64,000 nt of DNA from Membranipora membranacea. Its lineage: Eukaryota > Bryozoa > Gymnolaemata > Cheilostomatida > Membraniporidae. Positions 43,101 to 58,100 of the stretch are shown here, piece after piece (the first letter of the stretch is position 1; each line of letters begins with the position of its first letter). Both the position numbers and the translations under genes were made by a program. The notes under the pieces are model-generated. The model had not been told where the DNA came from. It saw nothing but the letters and a program-made list of their open reading frames with translations, and made no database searches. The stretch spans positions 5,394,001-5,458,000 of the forward strand of contig OU612071.1 in NCBI GenBank assembly GCA_914767715.1, written 5' to 3'.

Positions 43101-46100
43101 ATCTGTGTTAACGACTTTAATTGTTACGAACTCTTAGGTAAAGATGAAACCAGCTGCTAAGAATCAAACAGCATATTGTAGACAATGCCTTCACCAGAGT
43201 CCTACCACTGAGTGATAGTGTGACATGGTAAAATAAGTAGAGATTGGAGCACTGGGCACATGCTTTAATACATTATGTCAAAACACATTTAGAGGTTAGC
43301 ACAAAATCACCATTGTTAACATTATACGCTGACAGTAGCCTCAGCTGATCCTCAGAGGTTTGATCAGCGGTTGCAACCTCAGTGTGCAGGGAGGTTTGCA
43401 TGACGTCACATTACTTATATATAAGCCTCAGCTGATCCTCAGAGGATTGATGTGCATGTAAAACTCATTGAGGATTCGCTGAGGTTGCAACCTCTGTCAG
43501 TGTGTTTAGACCATTACAACCGCTGTAATAGAATTGAACTACTTTACTAGAACTACTGTCATTAGTTGTCACATACCTGAAGGTACCACTAGGACAGGGT
43601 ATCGGCTCGTTACATGCCAGCTCACAGTAATATCCAGCTGGACACGGGAATCTAGTGTAGTTAGCTATCGCTACATCATCACAGAAATAACCTATATAAG
43701 GAAACAACACAAATTTGAAAACAGGGGAGGGCAACTCCAAATTAGGGATATTGCTATATAGTCATACGGATTCAAATTATTAAATCATCATTACCAGCAT
43801 CCATATTGATACAAAAGAGATATTTCTGATATTTTCCAGGTGATACAATCTAAGAAATAATTTGAGATAAGTTATGGCAAAACCGATATTGATACTTATT
43901 GCCATTTCCATAGTAGTTGTTTTTGATGAGAAATGTCCGAGAGTTGTAATTTTTGAAATGAGATCTCGAATTATGATAACTTACCTGCAGGGCAATCCTG
44001 ACACCAGGTCTCGTTCATAGCCTCTGAGAGATCATTGTATGTATATAATGGACACTCTGTCTCATTATGGTTGTATGGGCAGTAGTAACCTAGTGAGAAA
44101 TAAAAAGAGTTATCTCATTTATTTATTTATTTATTTTAAATATTTATTTATTTAGACATAAACAAAGGGTGTACAACTTCAAGGTGTACTGGTTGCTCCA
44201 TGCGAGCGAAGACTTTGGAATTAAAACTTTTATTACCAACTTTTTCATGGAATTTACTTGCCACACACTGATTCTCAAATCAGTATATTATGTTGGATGC
44301 TTACTAAGGCAGCTGACTTTCTTTGATTTACTTTCACGTTTAAACGGTTTAGGCACTAAACTTATAGTTGTTAACCTGGTTTAAAAGAAATCTTAAAAAC
44401 AATTTACCCATAATTCAATTTATAAATTTCTATTCATTATTTTGGAATCTAGAATCAGCGGTGCATTGAGGGAAGCATACTACTAAGCTTATAGTAACTA
44501 ACCAGGATTACAAGGTTCAGACTCAGTAGCCATAGATGGACAGATTCTACCAGCTGGACAAACACCACAATAATCTTCTGATGGAGCTCCTTCTATGTTA
44601 ATCACCTGGAAATGGTCAAATAAAATTAAAACATTTAAAATGTCCAACTCTATTTACCTTGTTGAGAGACCACCAAACAGACTATGAATCACATAACTCT
44701 ACTCTTTAAAGTAAGGAATAGAACATCGATGGTGCGGTTCCTAATTTTATGTGACAAAGATTGTTCTACTCTTTGTTCCAACTTCTTTAAGAAGTAGCCA
44801 TGTCACCCAGACACAACAACCATAATTTAACTACTTAAAGACCTAATTCGCCTGTATTTGGTGCTGGTCTCTCTGAAGCCGGCATCAGACTCGTAGCAGA
44901 GGGGGAACGTGCAGTGCAGGGGCTCCAAATTGATAAACATTTTAACAAGTACACCTATTGCAAAGTTATACAAGACAATTAAAATCTGAGTACTTACCGT
45001 TCCCGGGGCACAGGATGACGGTACGATTGTCCCCTCCGGACAGTATCTACCAAACGGACACAGAGTACCGATAGACTCATTCACTGCAGGCTGGTCTGGT
45101 ACTGGGGTATGAGAGGCGGAGATACACAGAAATCCAGCATTACAATCTCCCTGTACCTCTCCGTCCAAACAGTACTTTCCTGCGATAAGAAGAGATTGAG
45201 TTGCACTTCTAGTAAAAAGTCAAGATTCACAACTCAATATGATCACTTTGAACTTGTAGGTAAAATTAACTATGAGAGTAAAGAGTTATTTACAAAAAAG
45301 GGTTTCACTGTTATTAATTCCTGTGACAGGATTATAAAAAAGAATGATAGAGAATTTGAAATATGGTTCGAGGTATCCACATTTAAAACATGATTGTGAA
45401 ACGTTTAAACACAAATAACTTGATCATCTGTAAGAATAGATGAGTGAAAATCACTATTGAGACACTACAAGGATTAAATCATTATCATTACCTTACGGGC
45501 AAAGTCCACAGTCTAGCTCAGACACAGGCCCCATATCATAAGACTTCAGACTAACCAAAGTCGCGCTTTGACAAGTTAGCACTTTATTTGCACATTAAAC
45601 TAATACGGGTCATTTTGATAACAAAGCTTTAGCATGAGGACCATGAGGATGAATAAAGCTAACAATTGCTGCACAAAAAGAATCGAATTATCATTCTTAC
45701 CTGCTGGACAAGGACCACAGTCTAACTCGGACACAGCTCCTGTATCGTTAGTGAAGGTACCCAGAGGGCAGACTTTAGGGGTGTGAGTTCCGTTAGGACA
45801 GTATCTGTGTTCTGGGCATATCTCAGGAACCGATGAATTCGTTTGACAGAAGTATCCAGCTGGACACTGGACACAGTATGTGGTTCCTTCTTGTGGCTGG
45901 TAGAACCCTGATTACAAAGATGTAAAACAGGTTGAACTTATAACTGAATTTAACTCAAAGACTTTGAATGAACAAAGAACCAAAGGATACTAAGCTGTTA
46001 ACGAGATGTTGACATGAGGTGCAATGCAAGGTGAACTCATTTCTGAATATGTTTTCTGTTGACATCAGCACTCATTTTAAATCTTGGAAAATCTGTTGAA

Positions 46101-49100
46101 CACAAACACCTTTAAACAGGATCAATAACGATTGGTCAATCTGCCACCAACAGACCAGCCAATCAGAGTGCTCACCTGGTGGACATGGTTCCGGATCAGC
46201 GGTTTCGTTCAGACAGAAGTAACCTTTAGGGCACTGATAGTTGGTCGGCTGTGGAGATCTTATAGCAGCGTCGGAGGGACAGTAATACCCCTCCCCACAG
46301 ATACCAGAGGGAGCTGTCAGGTTAGTACCAGCACAGTACATACCGGCATCGCAGACTGTACAGTCATCCACTGTCTTACCAGCTACAATATAAGAAATTA
46401 TGGTGTGAGAGAAAGCAATACTATTTTCTAACCCTATTTTTCGTGCAAGGCAACTTCACTGTTTTAACAAGCAGAGAATGTGTACCAGCAACCTTTTTCT
46501 TGCAGCTTTTGTGGTTAGTGGTAGCAATACAATCAATCAAACAACAGTGCTTTGGTGAATCGACATAAAACTGAGGGTCATATTCAGTGGAATTTCTACT
46601 GAGGTCTCATATGACAAGCCTGCCTCGGACATATCAAATCACCAAGGTAGCCATTAGACGATAATTACAGCATCCGATGGAGCTTCCTCCACAAAAGGTT
46701 TGGGGTAACTCAATTTGTTCAGTATTTTCTTCCTGCGAGTTGTGAGGCTATCATATGTCGGTCATTATTGCGAAGAAAAGGGACAATAACTTCAAATGAT
46801 AGATGGCGGCCACAATGATATCTAACCTCAGCACTTCATATCTCTTTATAACCAAGAAGCTAAACGCAAGAAACTTACACGTAAACTCTCGATATGTTCC
46901 CTCTGGACAAGGCACAGCTATCTCTATCCCCTCAGGACAGTAATATCCAGCAGGACAGAAGTCATTGTATCCGTCAGTGGGCGTCGACCTTGTGGAGTTT
47001 TCCCTGCACCAGAATCCCTCTGAGCAGTTACCAGCAGGAGCAGACAATCCTGTAGAGTCACAATACTGTCCTGACGGGCAGCCTATACAACCGTCTATGG
47101 TGGCTCGACTGGTGTCTGGGTTGTAAGTACCTTTTAAAATTGAATGTTGAAATGTGGAATGAAATGGACAATTTCATAAAGAACATCTGCAGATGAATCA
47201 CAGTTTCTGGACTAAATATAAGTTTGATCAACAAGGTCTGGGTTTCAAGTCCCTCAATTTATACTATTAAGCCAACAGCTAGATAAGAATGAGCTTCATG
47301 TGCAGAAAATTCAAACTTATTTGACTAGGGTTGTGCCTGCACTGTAAAGTGTGAGCAATAAATAGATTATCTCCAAGCGGGAAGTAAGCCAAATAGGACA
47401 GATCTGAAGACTTACCACTGGGGCATGGTGTACCGTCCCCATATGATCCCTCGGGACAGTAGAACCCAGCTGGACATGGTATTGTGTCATTCATAGCTGT
47501 ATCTGGACACGTCTCACCAGCTGGACAAGGATCACAGACCTCATACTGTATAACAGGGCTGTATGTACCTAAAGAGAAATAGTGATAGGAAATATAGGGC
47601 TGAATCATATTACCATTTGAGTCAAGCACACAAAGAAAGTTCTACATTGCTGTGTCCGTTCTCAAGGATAAGTTTGATGGCTGATTATTATATCTTTATA
47701 TATTTATTCCTGTCCAAAAGTGAAAATGGTCATAAATGCTCAACCAAACAGTCAGATCATTTGACATAGTATTTCACTGCTCAATAGAATGATGATTGCT
47801 ATATCGTCTGGTTGTGCGTAGTTTACCTAGATGAGATCAAATATCAAGCTTTAAAATATATTCCATCAATATGTATGTACTGATTCAATTATGAAGCTAG
47901 TTCACATGATTCATATATGAATGTTATCAAATCTATAAATCATTCTCATAACCTGGTTTCTCGACATACCTATACCACATTCTTGAGGGCTGGTGTCTCC
48001 TGCCTCACAGAAATGTCCCACAGGACATGGATATCCGATAACATCATCAGTTGGAGTAGCTGTGTCTGAACCTCCAGTACAGATGTACCCAGCATCACAG
48101 TCAGGAGTCAAACCTACAGAAAAAAGTGTAAAAATATGGTTTAAACTGCAGAACAATAAAAAATTATTACTGGAATTCACCAGTAAAGTTCCCAATCGAC
48201 AGATTTCACTCAAACCAACGTCCTTATTGCTATCATACGTAAACCGGTAATAACAAAGTCACTCGCTAGACTATCTTGGACTTGGACTATCTCCGCTATG
48301 TCCAAGCGACCCAAAGAATCCAAACGAGACAGTTTCAAACTTACATATTCACACCTATCAGGTTTTCTGCGGATCAGGAATCCAAACTAGTCCTAGGAGC
48401 GACCAAAGCAGATTTTATAAGAGCCAGTAAAATTTATTATGGGAGTCAATTAATTATTGCCCGGAGTTGCCCTTTCTATTGTGAAGAAAGGTTGTCCACA
48501 TGAAAAATGTCAGTGATGAATGGGGCTCCCTGCCCACAAAGCTGTCTTCAATTTCTTCAGAGAAAATAGAGCAATCGTCAATTTTAAAACTCTCATCTTC
48601 AGACCTCATCCTTCAAAACAACTGGACCGTGGTGTTATCAACTCATTTCTACTTAGAATGACCCATGTGCTTGAGTTTTGGTTTTGTTTTGATAGGCTGA
48701 TGAGTTTCAGTTTGTTATTGCTTGGAGTTGTCTGTCCAAAACACCATATCTGAGTGGCTAACTCCAAATTGTTGTACTGAATTGAAGTCTAAAATCTTTT
48801 ATTGATTTTTCATTTAAACTGACTAAATCTTTTCTTCAACTTTAAAACACTCAATCTTCAATCTTCAGCAAAATACTCGGGGAGCCCCATGAATTGACAT
48901 GCCTATCAGACATTCACATGATCTACACATGAGGTAAATATATCAGCTATCTAATAGATCACACTTCATACTTAGATATCCGACCACTTACTAAAATCCA
49001 CCGTGCCATTAATAATTCGCACGCCAACGAAACCTGACATGAAATCATGTGACAAAGTATATAATATACAATATATAGTACATGATGATATACAATGATA

Positions 49101-52100
49101 TGTACAATATTGCTACCGGACGACCTTCGACCCCATACACCCAAGAAATATAACATCAAGGGAAAGAAAGAAAATGTTAGGTTTGCATAGACCAAAAAGA
49201 GAGGCATAATCTTCTTGATCCAATAGTGGAACAACTTCGATGATAAATTTTCTTAGGGAATATATAAAGAGACACGAACGAACCCGTAACGAGAAAACAA
49301 AATCTACGGATTTGCTTTTAATGTGGCAGTGATTTGCCATTAGACTTCACGAGAGTGAGAAAAGGTTCTTACCGTTTCCTGAGATAAATAAGTACAATAG
49401 TTATGAAGTAAGTAAAGGCAAAGTGACAGCAAAGAATTTTCAAGCTGGTATAAGCAAGATAAATTACGATACAATCAAATTTTCTCTCAATCTATGCGCG
49501 AAACATTTCAGGGTATTTTCTTTCATGACTTATCAAATTACCGGGAGTGGACAACTCAAAGTGGACTGGTCTGATAGCAATCACAGACCAATGAATACCT
49601 TTCATTTTGCAGACAGAAAAAGGTAAGCCTAATGAGCTAGAAGGAGGTTCATTGATTGAACCTACAGCTTTAATCAAAGTAAGCATCTAAATGCCATTGT
49701 ACATGGGGACAAATTTGACAAAGTCTGATGAAGCGTGTTGCTACCCGTAAGCCTTGGAATGTTGGGTTACAACTTAGGAAATAATGATGCATTATGGGTT
49801 CATATCTTACCAGAACTTGAGCTCTCCGGTGTACAGTACTTCCCTGGAGGACAGGGTGTACACTGACTCACATTATAGAAGCCTATCTGAATAGCTATAG
49901 TACCACTGGGACATGGTGTGGGGTTCACTGACCCCTCCGGACAGTAATTACCAAGGGGACACCGAAGGTCGTCAGGATACTGCTCAGCTACACTTCCGTT
50001 ACAGTAATAACTAAAACAAAGAGAATTAAAATTGTGTGTTTTATTTTATGGTTATCAAGAGCTTGCTGAAAATTAATATCAGAGACTATGGATATCTACA
50101 GCCTGTTTTACAAATGAATATCCATATAGATTTTGTTTAAGATATCACATGTGTTGCGGTGTCTTTATATTCAAAACAAATGATTAGGTTAGAACCTTGA
50201 ACTAGCAGTTTACAAGTGATGGGCATCAGCACTAAACAGTATCAGTTGCATTGGGTGTGATAGTAGTCTGAGCCCCCCAGACTTTTGCCCCTCGCCCGAC
50301 GGCCCGGCGAGGTGATAGGTATCTTTGGAGTGAGTCAATCGGTTATACCTCAATGGTATTCAGTATCACATTACAACAATATTATTATCACTGGGCGATC
50401 AGAAACAGGAGAGCATGGAAAGTTGAATGGATGAGTAGCGACCATCAACAACTCTCCCAATAATCCAAATCAAGACAGATTTCCATGTATTTTATCTGTA
50501 ATTATTATAAAACTATTTTCTCCTAGCATATATTCTCAAACAACTGACGAGAATTTGATACATAGCTGCACTATCAATCCATGGAAATTTAAGCCTTATT
50601 TCCACACAAACATACCCTGGTGAGCACGGGCCGTCAGCTGTTATCTCCCCTAAGCTCTCACAGTAGTATCCACCAGGACAGGGCTGACACTCAGAGTCAT
50701 GTGTCCTGTGCGTCATGTTGTTGACAGTCCCCGCTGGACACGGGTACTCAGTAGAGTAACCTGTACCAGCTGGACAGTAATATCCCATCGGGCAGGCCGA
50801 GTCATTCAGAGCTGATACGGCCGAGAAAGTGTTATCACAGTAGAACCCTAAAAAACGGGAATATTCAAATTATACTAATAGACTAGACAGATATGTCATT
50901 ACAGCCAAGGGAATGTTTTGAGGGATGTTTAGGCTTATAGGAACAGGCTTAGCTTAAAATCGTGGATGTGCATGGCCAGAAGACATCGGCTATAGCTGAT
51001 TTTAAGGTAGCAAATTACACACCACTGAAAATCATAAGATATGGATATATATTCTAGCTGGACATTACGATACATTTCTGTGCATATACCTAAACTATAT
51101 CGCCTGTACTCTGACTGATTTATTCCATCATCTATCTCAGCCCCCATCATAAGACAAGACAAGACATACCTATTACTGATCATCACATTTTATTTCCAGC
51201 CTACAAATTTGAATTTGCTTTTGTTTACATACCAGCGTCACAAGTTCTGCATTCATACTGTCCCTCATCAGGTGTCCAGGTGCCGTTCTCACATCTCAGT
51301 GGTGAAGGTGAGCCTGTCAGGCAGTAATGTCCTATAAATAAGCAGCAACATAGTGACAATCAACAGCGGGTGCTCTCAATATATGAATGTGAGTATGCTC
51401 TTCTCTTCTGACAACTGTCAACAGTTTCCTCAACCATTGTCTGAAAGTGGCCCACAGTTGTCAACAGATATGATGAGATTGAGATAATTTAGCTCATCTT
51501 GTCTTTGTTGCAAAGGATTAAAAACCAGGATTAAAACTCATCAATAAAAGAGCTCCAACATGCACGGCACACTTTTATTCATTGCTTTCACAATAATCCC
51601 TTTGGTCTTTTGTTTCATACTCAGTCTTAATAGGGGTAAGGTGAAAATTACATTAGGGAAGGTCTCAAAAGACACTACAACATATCGTACTGGTTGTAAT
51701 ATTTTGCTGCACTTTTGTCTTGTATCAGTAAAAAAACTCTACCACCATAATATGTCATTCTCTCACCTGGAGGACATATATGATCATATGGTGTAGGAGT
51801 TACCTGTCCCTCTGGACAGTAGAATCCTCTCATACAGTCACCAGATACTACATCAGATCCAGGCTGGGAGCAGTAAGAGCCCGCTGTACATGCTGTGCAC
51901 TCATCCTGGTAAATGTATAAACATTGAAGATATGTGGATGTCTACGATTTCACGTCTTTGTGAGTATTTTTCAATAAACTCCCGGGGAGTGGAGTCGCGT
52001 GAACATCATTATCACTAATCTGTTAGGTGCTCGCGTCATCCAGACAATATGTAAATCGAGCCTGATTTTCCGAGAGAGGTTGACTCAAATTGAGTTTAAG

Positions 52101-55100
52101 ACCCCACAGTAACATTACACTTCTATCAGTCTGAGCCATTATTTGGTTTACCCCATTTTAAAAAGCGTATTGTAGAAAAACCAGGTGATTTTGAAACAAG
52201 GTAAAAATAATTTTTCAAGCTAAAAATAAGATTGCAATTGTGACCAGCATGTTGTATTTCCATAATCACAATGAGCAATTCTATTTGGTAAGGATGCTTT
52301 ACCTGAGCAGTAAGTCGTTCACTATCACTGAATGTACCGTTCTGACAGGGTTCAGGAGTAGCACTGCCCAGAGGACAGTAATGTCCTACAGGGCAGTCTA
52401 TATCCTCAGCTGTCACTGAGGCGTTAGGGCAGTAGTAACCAGCTGAACATAGGCCTGTCATATTCTCTCTGTAATAAGTAAACAAATATTGATACATAGC
52501 CACTGAATTAAATTCTTCTCATGGAATGGAAATCATATCGTTATACAGATAGACCTCTCAACACAGGGAATCATCTGACTTTGATCTGTCTGGTTGGCTG
52601 TCACTATACTAGCATGAATAATTTAGCCTGGGCAACCGTCTTGTTTACAAAACTGCAAACTGTAGTGAAATGCCTTCAGCACTGATGATTTGGTCATTTC
52701 TAGAATGCTACTAGGTACTGGCTTTTTTTGCAAGCCCATTGTTTGGCAAAAGAGAGCTTATTATGCTATTACAGATATGGAATTCATCAATACTAGCCGA
52801 TGGGACGTGATTGACAAATTACCATTGGTTGACTGATTGGTTAATTGGTCACTGACATACAAGAATATTAGAAAATTAGATTGTCCATTGTGAATAGTCA
52901 TACATTCTAGAAGTAGCCCTGTTCACATGGCCACGGGTTTTGTTTTTTTTGGTTTTGTGGTACAAAACCAAAAAACCAAAACGCGGTGACGTGTGAACAG
53001 GGCTATCCTAGATGAATTAAGTATTTGCAGGAGGAAAAATTTATCATTTCGTGCTATGACTAGTCAATCATTTCTAAGCTTTTTTGCATTAATTAAACTC
53101 CAGCTAGTGATAATAGGTGCTAGGTAAAATCAAGTCTCCGACAAACAAGCTGAACTAGCTCAGCTGACATTTACTCCTTTATGGCTGGTTCACATTGTCC
53201 CAGATGACACTAGGATGCCATCCCAGATGCTTATCCCAGTCACATTATAACATTCATCCCAGATAGCCATCCCAGATAGCCATCCCAGTCAATGTGAACC
53301 AGAAAATGACACGATCCCAGACTGTCTGGGTCCGTCTTGGATAGCATCGGGAAAGTTTGACGCTTACAAACTTTCCCAATGCTATCCCAGACGGACCCAT
53401 ATAGTCTGGGATTGTGTCATTTTCTGGTTCACATTGACTGGGATGGCTACCTGGGATGGATATTTGGGATCAATTTTATAATGTGACTGGGACCATCTGG
53501 GATAAGCATCTGGGATGGCATCCTAGTGTCATCTGGGACAATGTGAACCAGCCATTAGGGTATTATGAAACATAATTATCATGTAATAATCATTTCAACT
53601 ATATTAATGATTGTGAAGGTGAACTGATCTGTCCGAAAACCTGACAAGGTAAGATAAAATTCCACCACATACCTTCCCGAGAACTGACAGTAGTAGCCTG
53701 GGTCACAGTCTGTAGGCTCAGCTGATCCTGTGGGACAGTAGGTACCGGGTGGGCACTCGCCCCCGTATACTGTTGTCTGATTAGCGTCAGAACCACCGCT
53801 ACAATACCATCCTGCATCACATGGTCCTGAAATAAGAGATGAACAAAATTAAGACCTAGTAAATATATTTGAACTTTTCCCTGAGAACTAATAATGACAT
53901 AATCTTTTTTCACGCTGTAGGCTACATGTATGAATGAAAACGAATATAAAATGAATAATATGATGTTGATGGTGATGGGGTTGACAAGCCATGTTTTAAC
54001 CTAGTAAAGCCAATTGAACTTTGGTGTTATTTTTGTTACACAGATCTGGATGACTGACAAAAACTGCTTGCTTAGCCTTATGACCTAAAAACCTATCAAC
54101 TTACCAGAAGGAGCGGAGTTGCCAAAGCCCTCACAGTACATTCCAGGATCACAGTCTGTACACCATGTGATGTTAGTTGCCCTCTCTTGTTGGTTATATG
54201 TACCAGGATCACAGGCATTGGTGAAGTTTGAGGGCGTGGCCTCTGGACAGTAATGGCCAACAGGACATTCAAATGGTAGATAGTCATATGTACCACTGGG
54301 GCAGTAATAACCTGCTGGACAACTGTGTGATACAAATTAAATACAGTTACATATACCTATGTAAAAGAAAGTACCTTTTACATCTATCAGGAATCGGTAT
54401 ATTTCTGGTTAATTACAAGGATAACAATAAATTGAATATTCAAATACAATTCCTGGAGACATTGAGCATTGATCATTAATATTCAAACCCATATCTTGAC
54501 TGAAACTTTGGCATACTAAAACCCGCACACATCGGGTAATTCATTTACTAGATCGGAATTTATAATGTCAATCAAAGTTACAGAAGATTTATAGGTGTGT
54601 GACAAAGCCAAACAAAAGCATTATGGGATAGATTTGACCCTTGCATAAACTTACTCTAGACAATCATCCTCTCCTATATCAGGTTGATAGCTTCCAGCCC
54701 AACATGGTTCCGGTTGATCGCTTCCTTCTATACAGTAATGTCCTACAGGGCAGATTGCACCAACTGGGGCGAACTCTCCTGGACAGGATGTTTGGTTGAC
54801 AGACCATGGTGTTGGTGATGGATTAGCTGACACACAGTAGTATCCTGCGTAGCACTGGCCAGTAGGTTCTTCTAGATGGTTTCCTGTGAAAGGCAGTAAA
54901 AACAACGCCATGTTAAACTCATAGGCCAAAGTAATTGATACTTGCTGCTAGAGCTGTTGGTTTAGCATAGTAAGCTTGATAACATGATAGCGCTGTTGGC
55001 AGCATGGCCACAGCTGGTCTTCAAAGTGGACAATATTAAATGCTACTTGATGTTAAGATATCTATATCAGCCCTAATAAGCCAAGTTGAATCAGTTTGCG

Positions 55101-58100
55101 AGTATTGGGGTTGCCCTGGGTAGAAGCGGCAACCGTAATACTTGCGAAATGTGTCAACCTACCTACAACTAATCAAAGCAATTGTTCTCAAACTGATTTG
55201 CAATATTTATTTGGACTGTAACAAACCCATGTCACATTAACACCTTGCATAAATATCAAAATACAGTGTCTTATTTATTTACAAAGTTCTGGTTAAACAA
55301 ACATATTCTGAGGGAAAATGGGAATTGCACACAACTCCTGACAAAACACGATGACAAAACATCCCTTAAATCGCTATTTTTCCTGTCACGAATACCAGCA
55401 TCCCCCATAATATACCACCATAAAAATACCGAAAGCTGAACACATCTTACCGTTGCTAGGAACTGAATCGAATGAGTATAATAATCAAACAACAACAAAT
55501 AAAATAAGAAGGTACGGATATAAAAGGATTAAAACACATAAAATTACCATCAGTCTAAGAAAAGCTAGTTCCACAACCTCAAAAAATAGGGATAGTAACT
55601 CTGACATGGTGCTAATTTAATATTACAGGTTTGTGTGTGATGGATGTTGTCATTCAGCAAGATAGAAATGAACCAATGAGAGTAAGATGTATAAATCCTA
55701 TGAAAGATCACGTTATCAACAGCCAATCAAATAGAAGCATTTACTGACCTTGACAGTAATATCCAGGGTCACATGGTGTACACTGAGATACTTCAGCCAA
55801 TCCTGTTGTGTTACTATAAGTCCCTGGTGGGCAGGCAGCTGGGTTATACCCAGTTCCATTCACACAGTAGTAACCAACTGTACAATCACTCAAACCAGAG
55901 GTGGAATGTCCTACAAGAGAGAGAATATTCTAATGATAATCAAAATAGTACATTGTTCATCATAATCTATTTAATTTTTATTGCCGTGCCTGGTTTGGTA
56001 CTTTGGCAATGCGCAATGACTAGCTGCGACATTGTCAAATATATCGCACATGTGGGCCCCACTTTGCTATAATACTTGTTTCCTAAATCTTAACACGCTC
56101 GATGAAATAGAAACAAAACAAAACATGGTATGTGAGATGTTGTAAGGTGCTTGATCAAATGGATTTGGCCACAGATGGAATACTATAAGTTGAGTTGGCT
56201 TGTGGCATACTACGTCAAACAGTTTTTGTAGTACCAGTACCAGTCAGGTTTCAGTTTGAGTAAGCTGTATGCTTGTAATGATCAAAGTAGTTTTAGCACA
56301 CCCACACAAGCCCTATTATAGTGATATTCCGGAAAATATCCTGTTTTTCCTTTGCTTTAATAAGTAATGTTTTTTTTTCTTTGCTTTAATGAGTACTGAC
56401 ATGATGTTAAAGAACATACAACATAATTAATCTTGTAAGACGGGAAATCGAGAGAAAGGAACTTCTGGGTCTACATTACCTGCTACAATGGTGTCAGGTA
56501 TGCAGAAGTATCCTTCAGGACAGATATCACAAGTCTCCGCCCCTTCATAGTCTGTGTATGTACCAGCAGCACATTTTACAGGGTCCGGGCTACCTATCGG
56601 ACAGTACATAGCCTCAGGGCATATGATCTCTGTCTCAACACTACTTCCTGTTGGGCAGTAGTAACCTGCAGAAAATATCAATAAGATTAAATTACAGTTT
56701 TTGTCTATAGATGACAATCTAATCATCTTCTTTAGAACATGTTACAATAATACAATAAATGGTACAATGAGCCAGTATGCCGACTCTGATATGTAAAAAT
56801 CAAACAAAAATGTTTAACGTCAATTTATAACCACGAGAAAACTCGTTTGCCCTGTTCTTTGATCTGCTATAATTTGAAATAAGTCTGAGGACCACACACT
56901 TACCTGCTCTACATAGGCCGGTTGGTGCAGTGAGGCCCCATGATTCACAGTAGTAACCCTCTGTACAATCCAAACATTGACCTATATCTGATAATCCTGT
57001 CTGGTTGGAGTAGGTTCCATTACTACACTCATACGGATATTCTGTACCTGTTACCAAAAAGTCAGAAGATATATATCTGCATTTTTTAAAGCAGGATATC
57101 CACTAGCCAATGCGTGGTTCTGATTGCTAGTGTATAATCAAACAAACAAATTGGAGCTGAGACATCAAAAATAAATGAGGGGTAAAGGCACAAGCCTTAG
57201 ATAACACCTGGAGCTAAACATACAAATTGAATTTCGTCAGTACTCATGTTTTTTTACATGGTCTGAGGGTAAATAACAAAATTTGGCTGTTAGGGGAGTT
57301 ATCTCTAAGAGGTATTGAGATTTAAAAAAAAACATTTGATGTGGATTCTCACAAATAAGCAATATGACAATGGCTACCCGCTAAGTTTTCTAAAAATGTG
57401 AGTTGTGTAATTATGAGGTAATAACTCAATTCAGAACTGCTTAAGTAAGGTCAAACCTCTAATTTGGACTGGTACACTTTGAGAAGCCCTCAAATAGGAT
57501 ATAGTATACTAACAGGAATACCTTAAATAGGATCTAGTACACTACTAACCTTGAGGACAGTAGTAACCCATTGTACAGACTTCCTGTGTAGGAGAGTTGG
57601 AGCCGTTAGGACAGAAGTAACCAGGATCACATAATCCAGCTACATCGCTCAGACCTACAAACAGGCAATATTTAATTTTTGCTAAATGATTTCACGCCCA
57701 TGTCTTAACAAGTGATTGCCGACAAAAATGTTTCTGGCAATTTGCATTTTGGACCTAAAATAATGCCCGCACCAATCATCAATTGTCTCGAAGTTAGTAA
57801 TATAATAGGCTAAATATATAAAACACATAGGCTGAAAAGAAAATCAATTACTTTGATCTTGATCTGTTGGTCAAAATATTAAGTTGTCTGTCAATGAATT
57901 CAATTTCAGACAATTAAAAAAAGATATTTCCTTGGGACAACTCAACATCTATCTTCCAAATGTTTTTGCTTTTGATTGGTAAATTTAATCCCCACAGGAA
58001 GAATCTGGATAAACGTATACGTACCAGTGGTGTTACAGTGGTAGCCTCCAGTACAGTCGAGACACTCAGATAGAGCCATTCTACCTTCGTCAGGGTTAAA

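Noticed and set aside
51560-51796. Small membrane protein on the plus strand (hydrophobic N-terminus)
   Set aside because: It lies in an intron and runs into exon 48 in antisense. There is no supporting start context, splice site or family.
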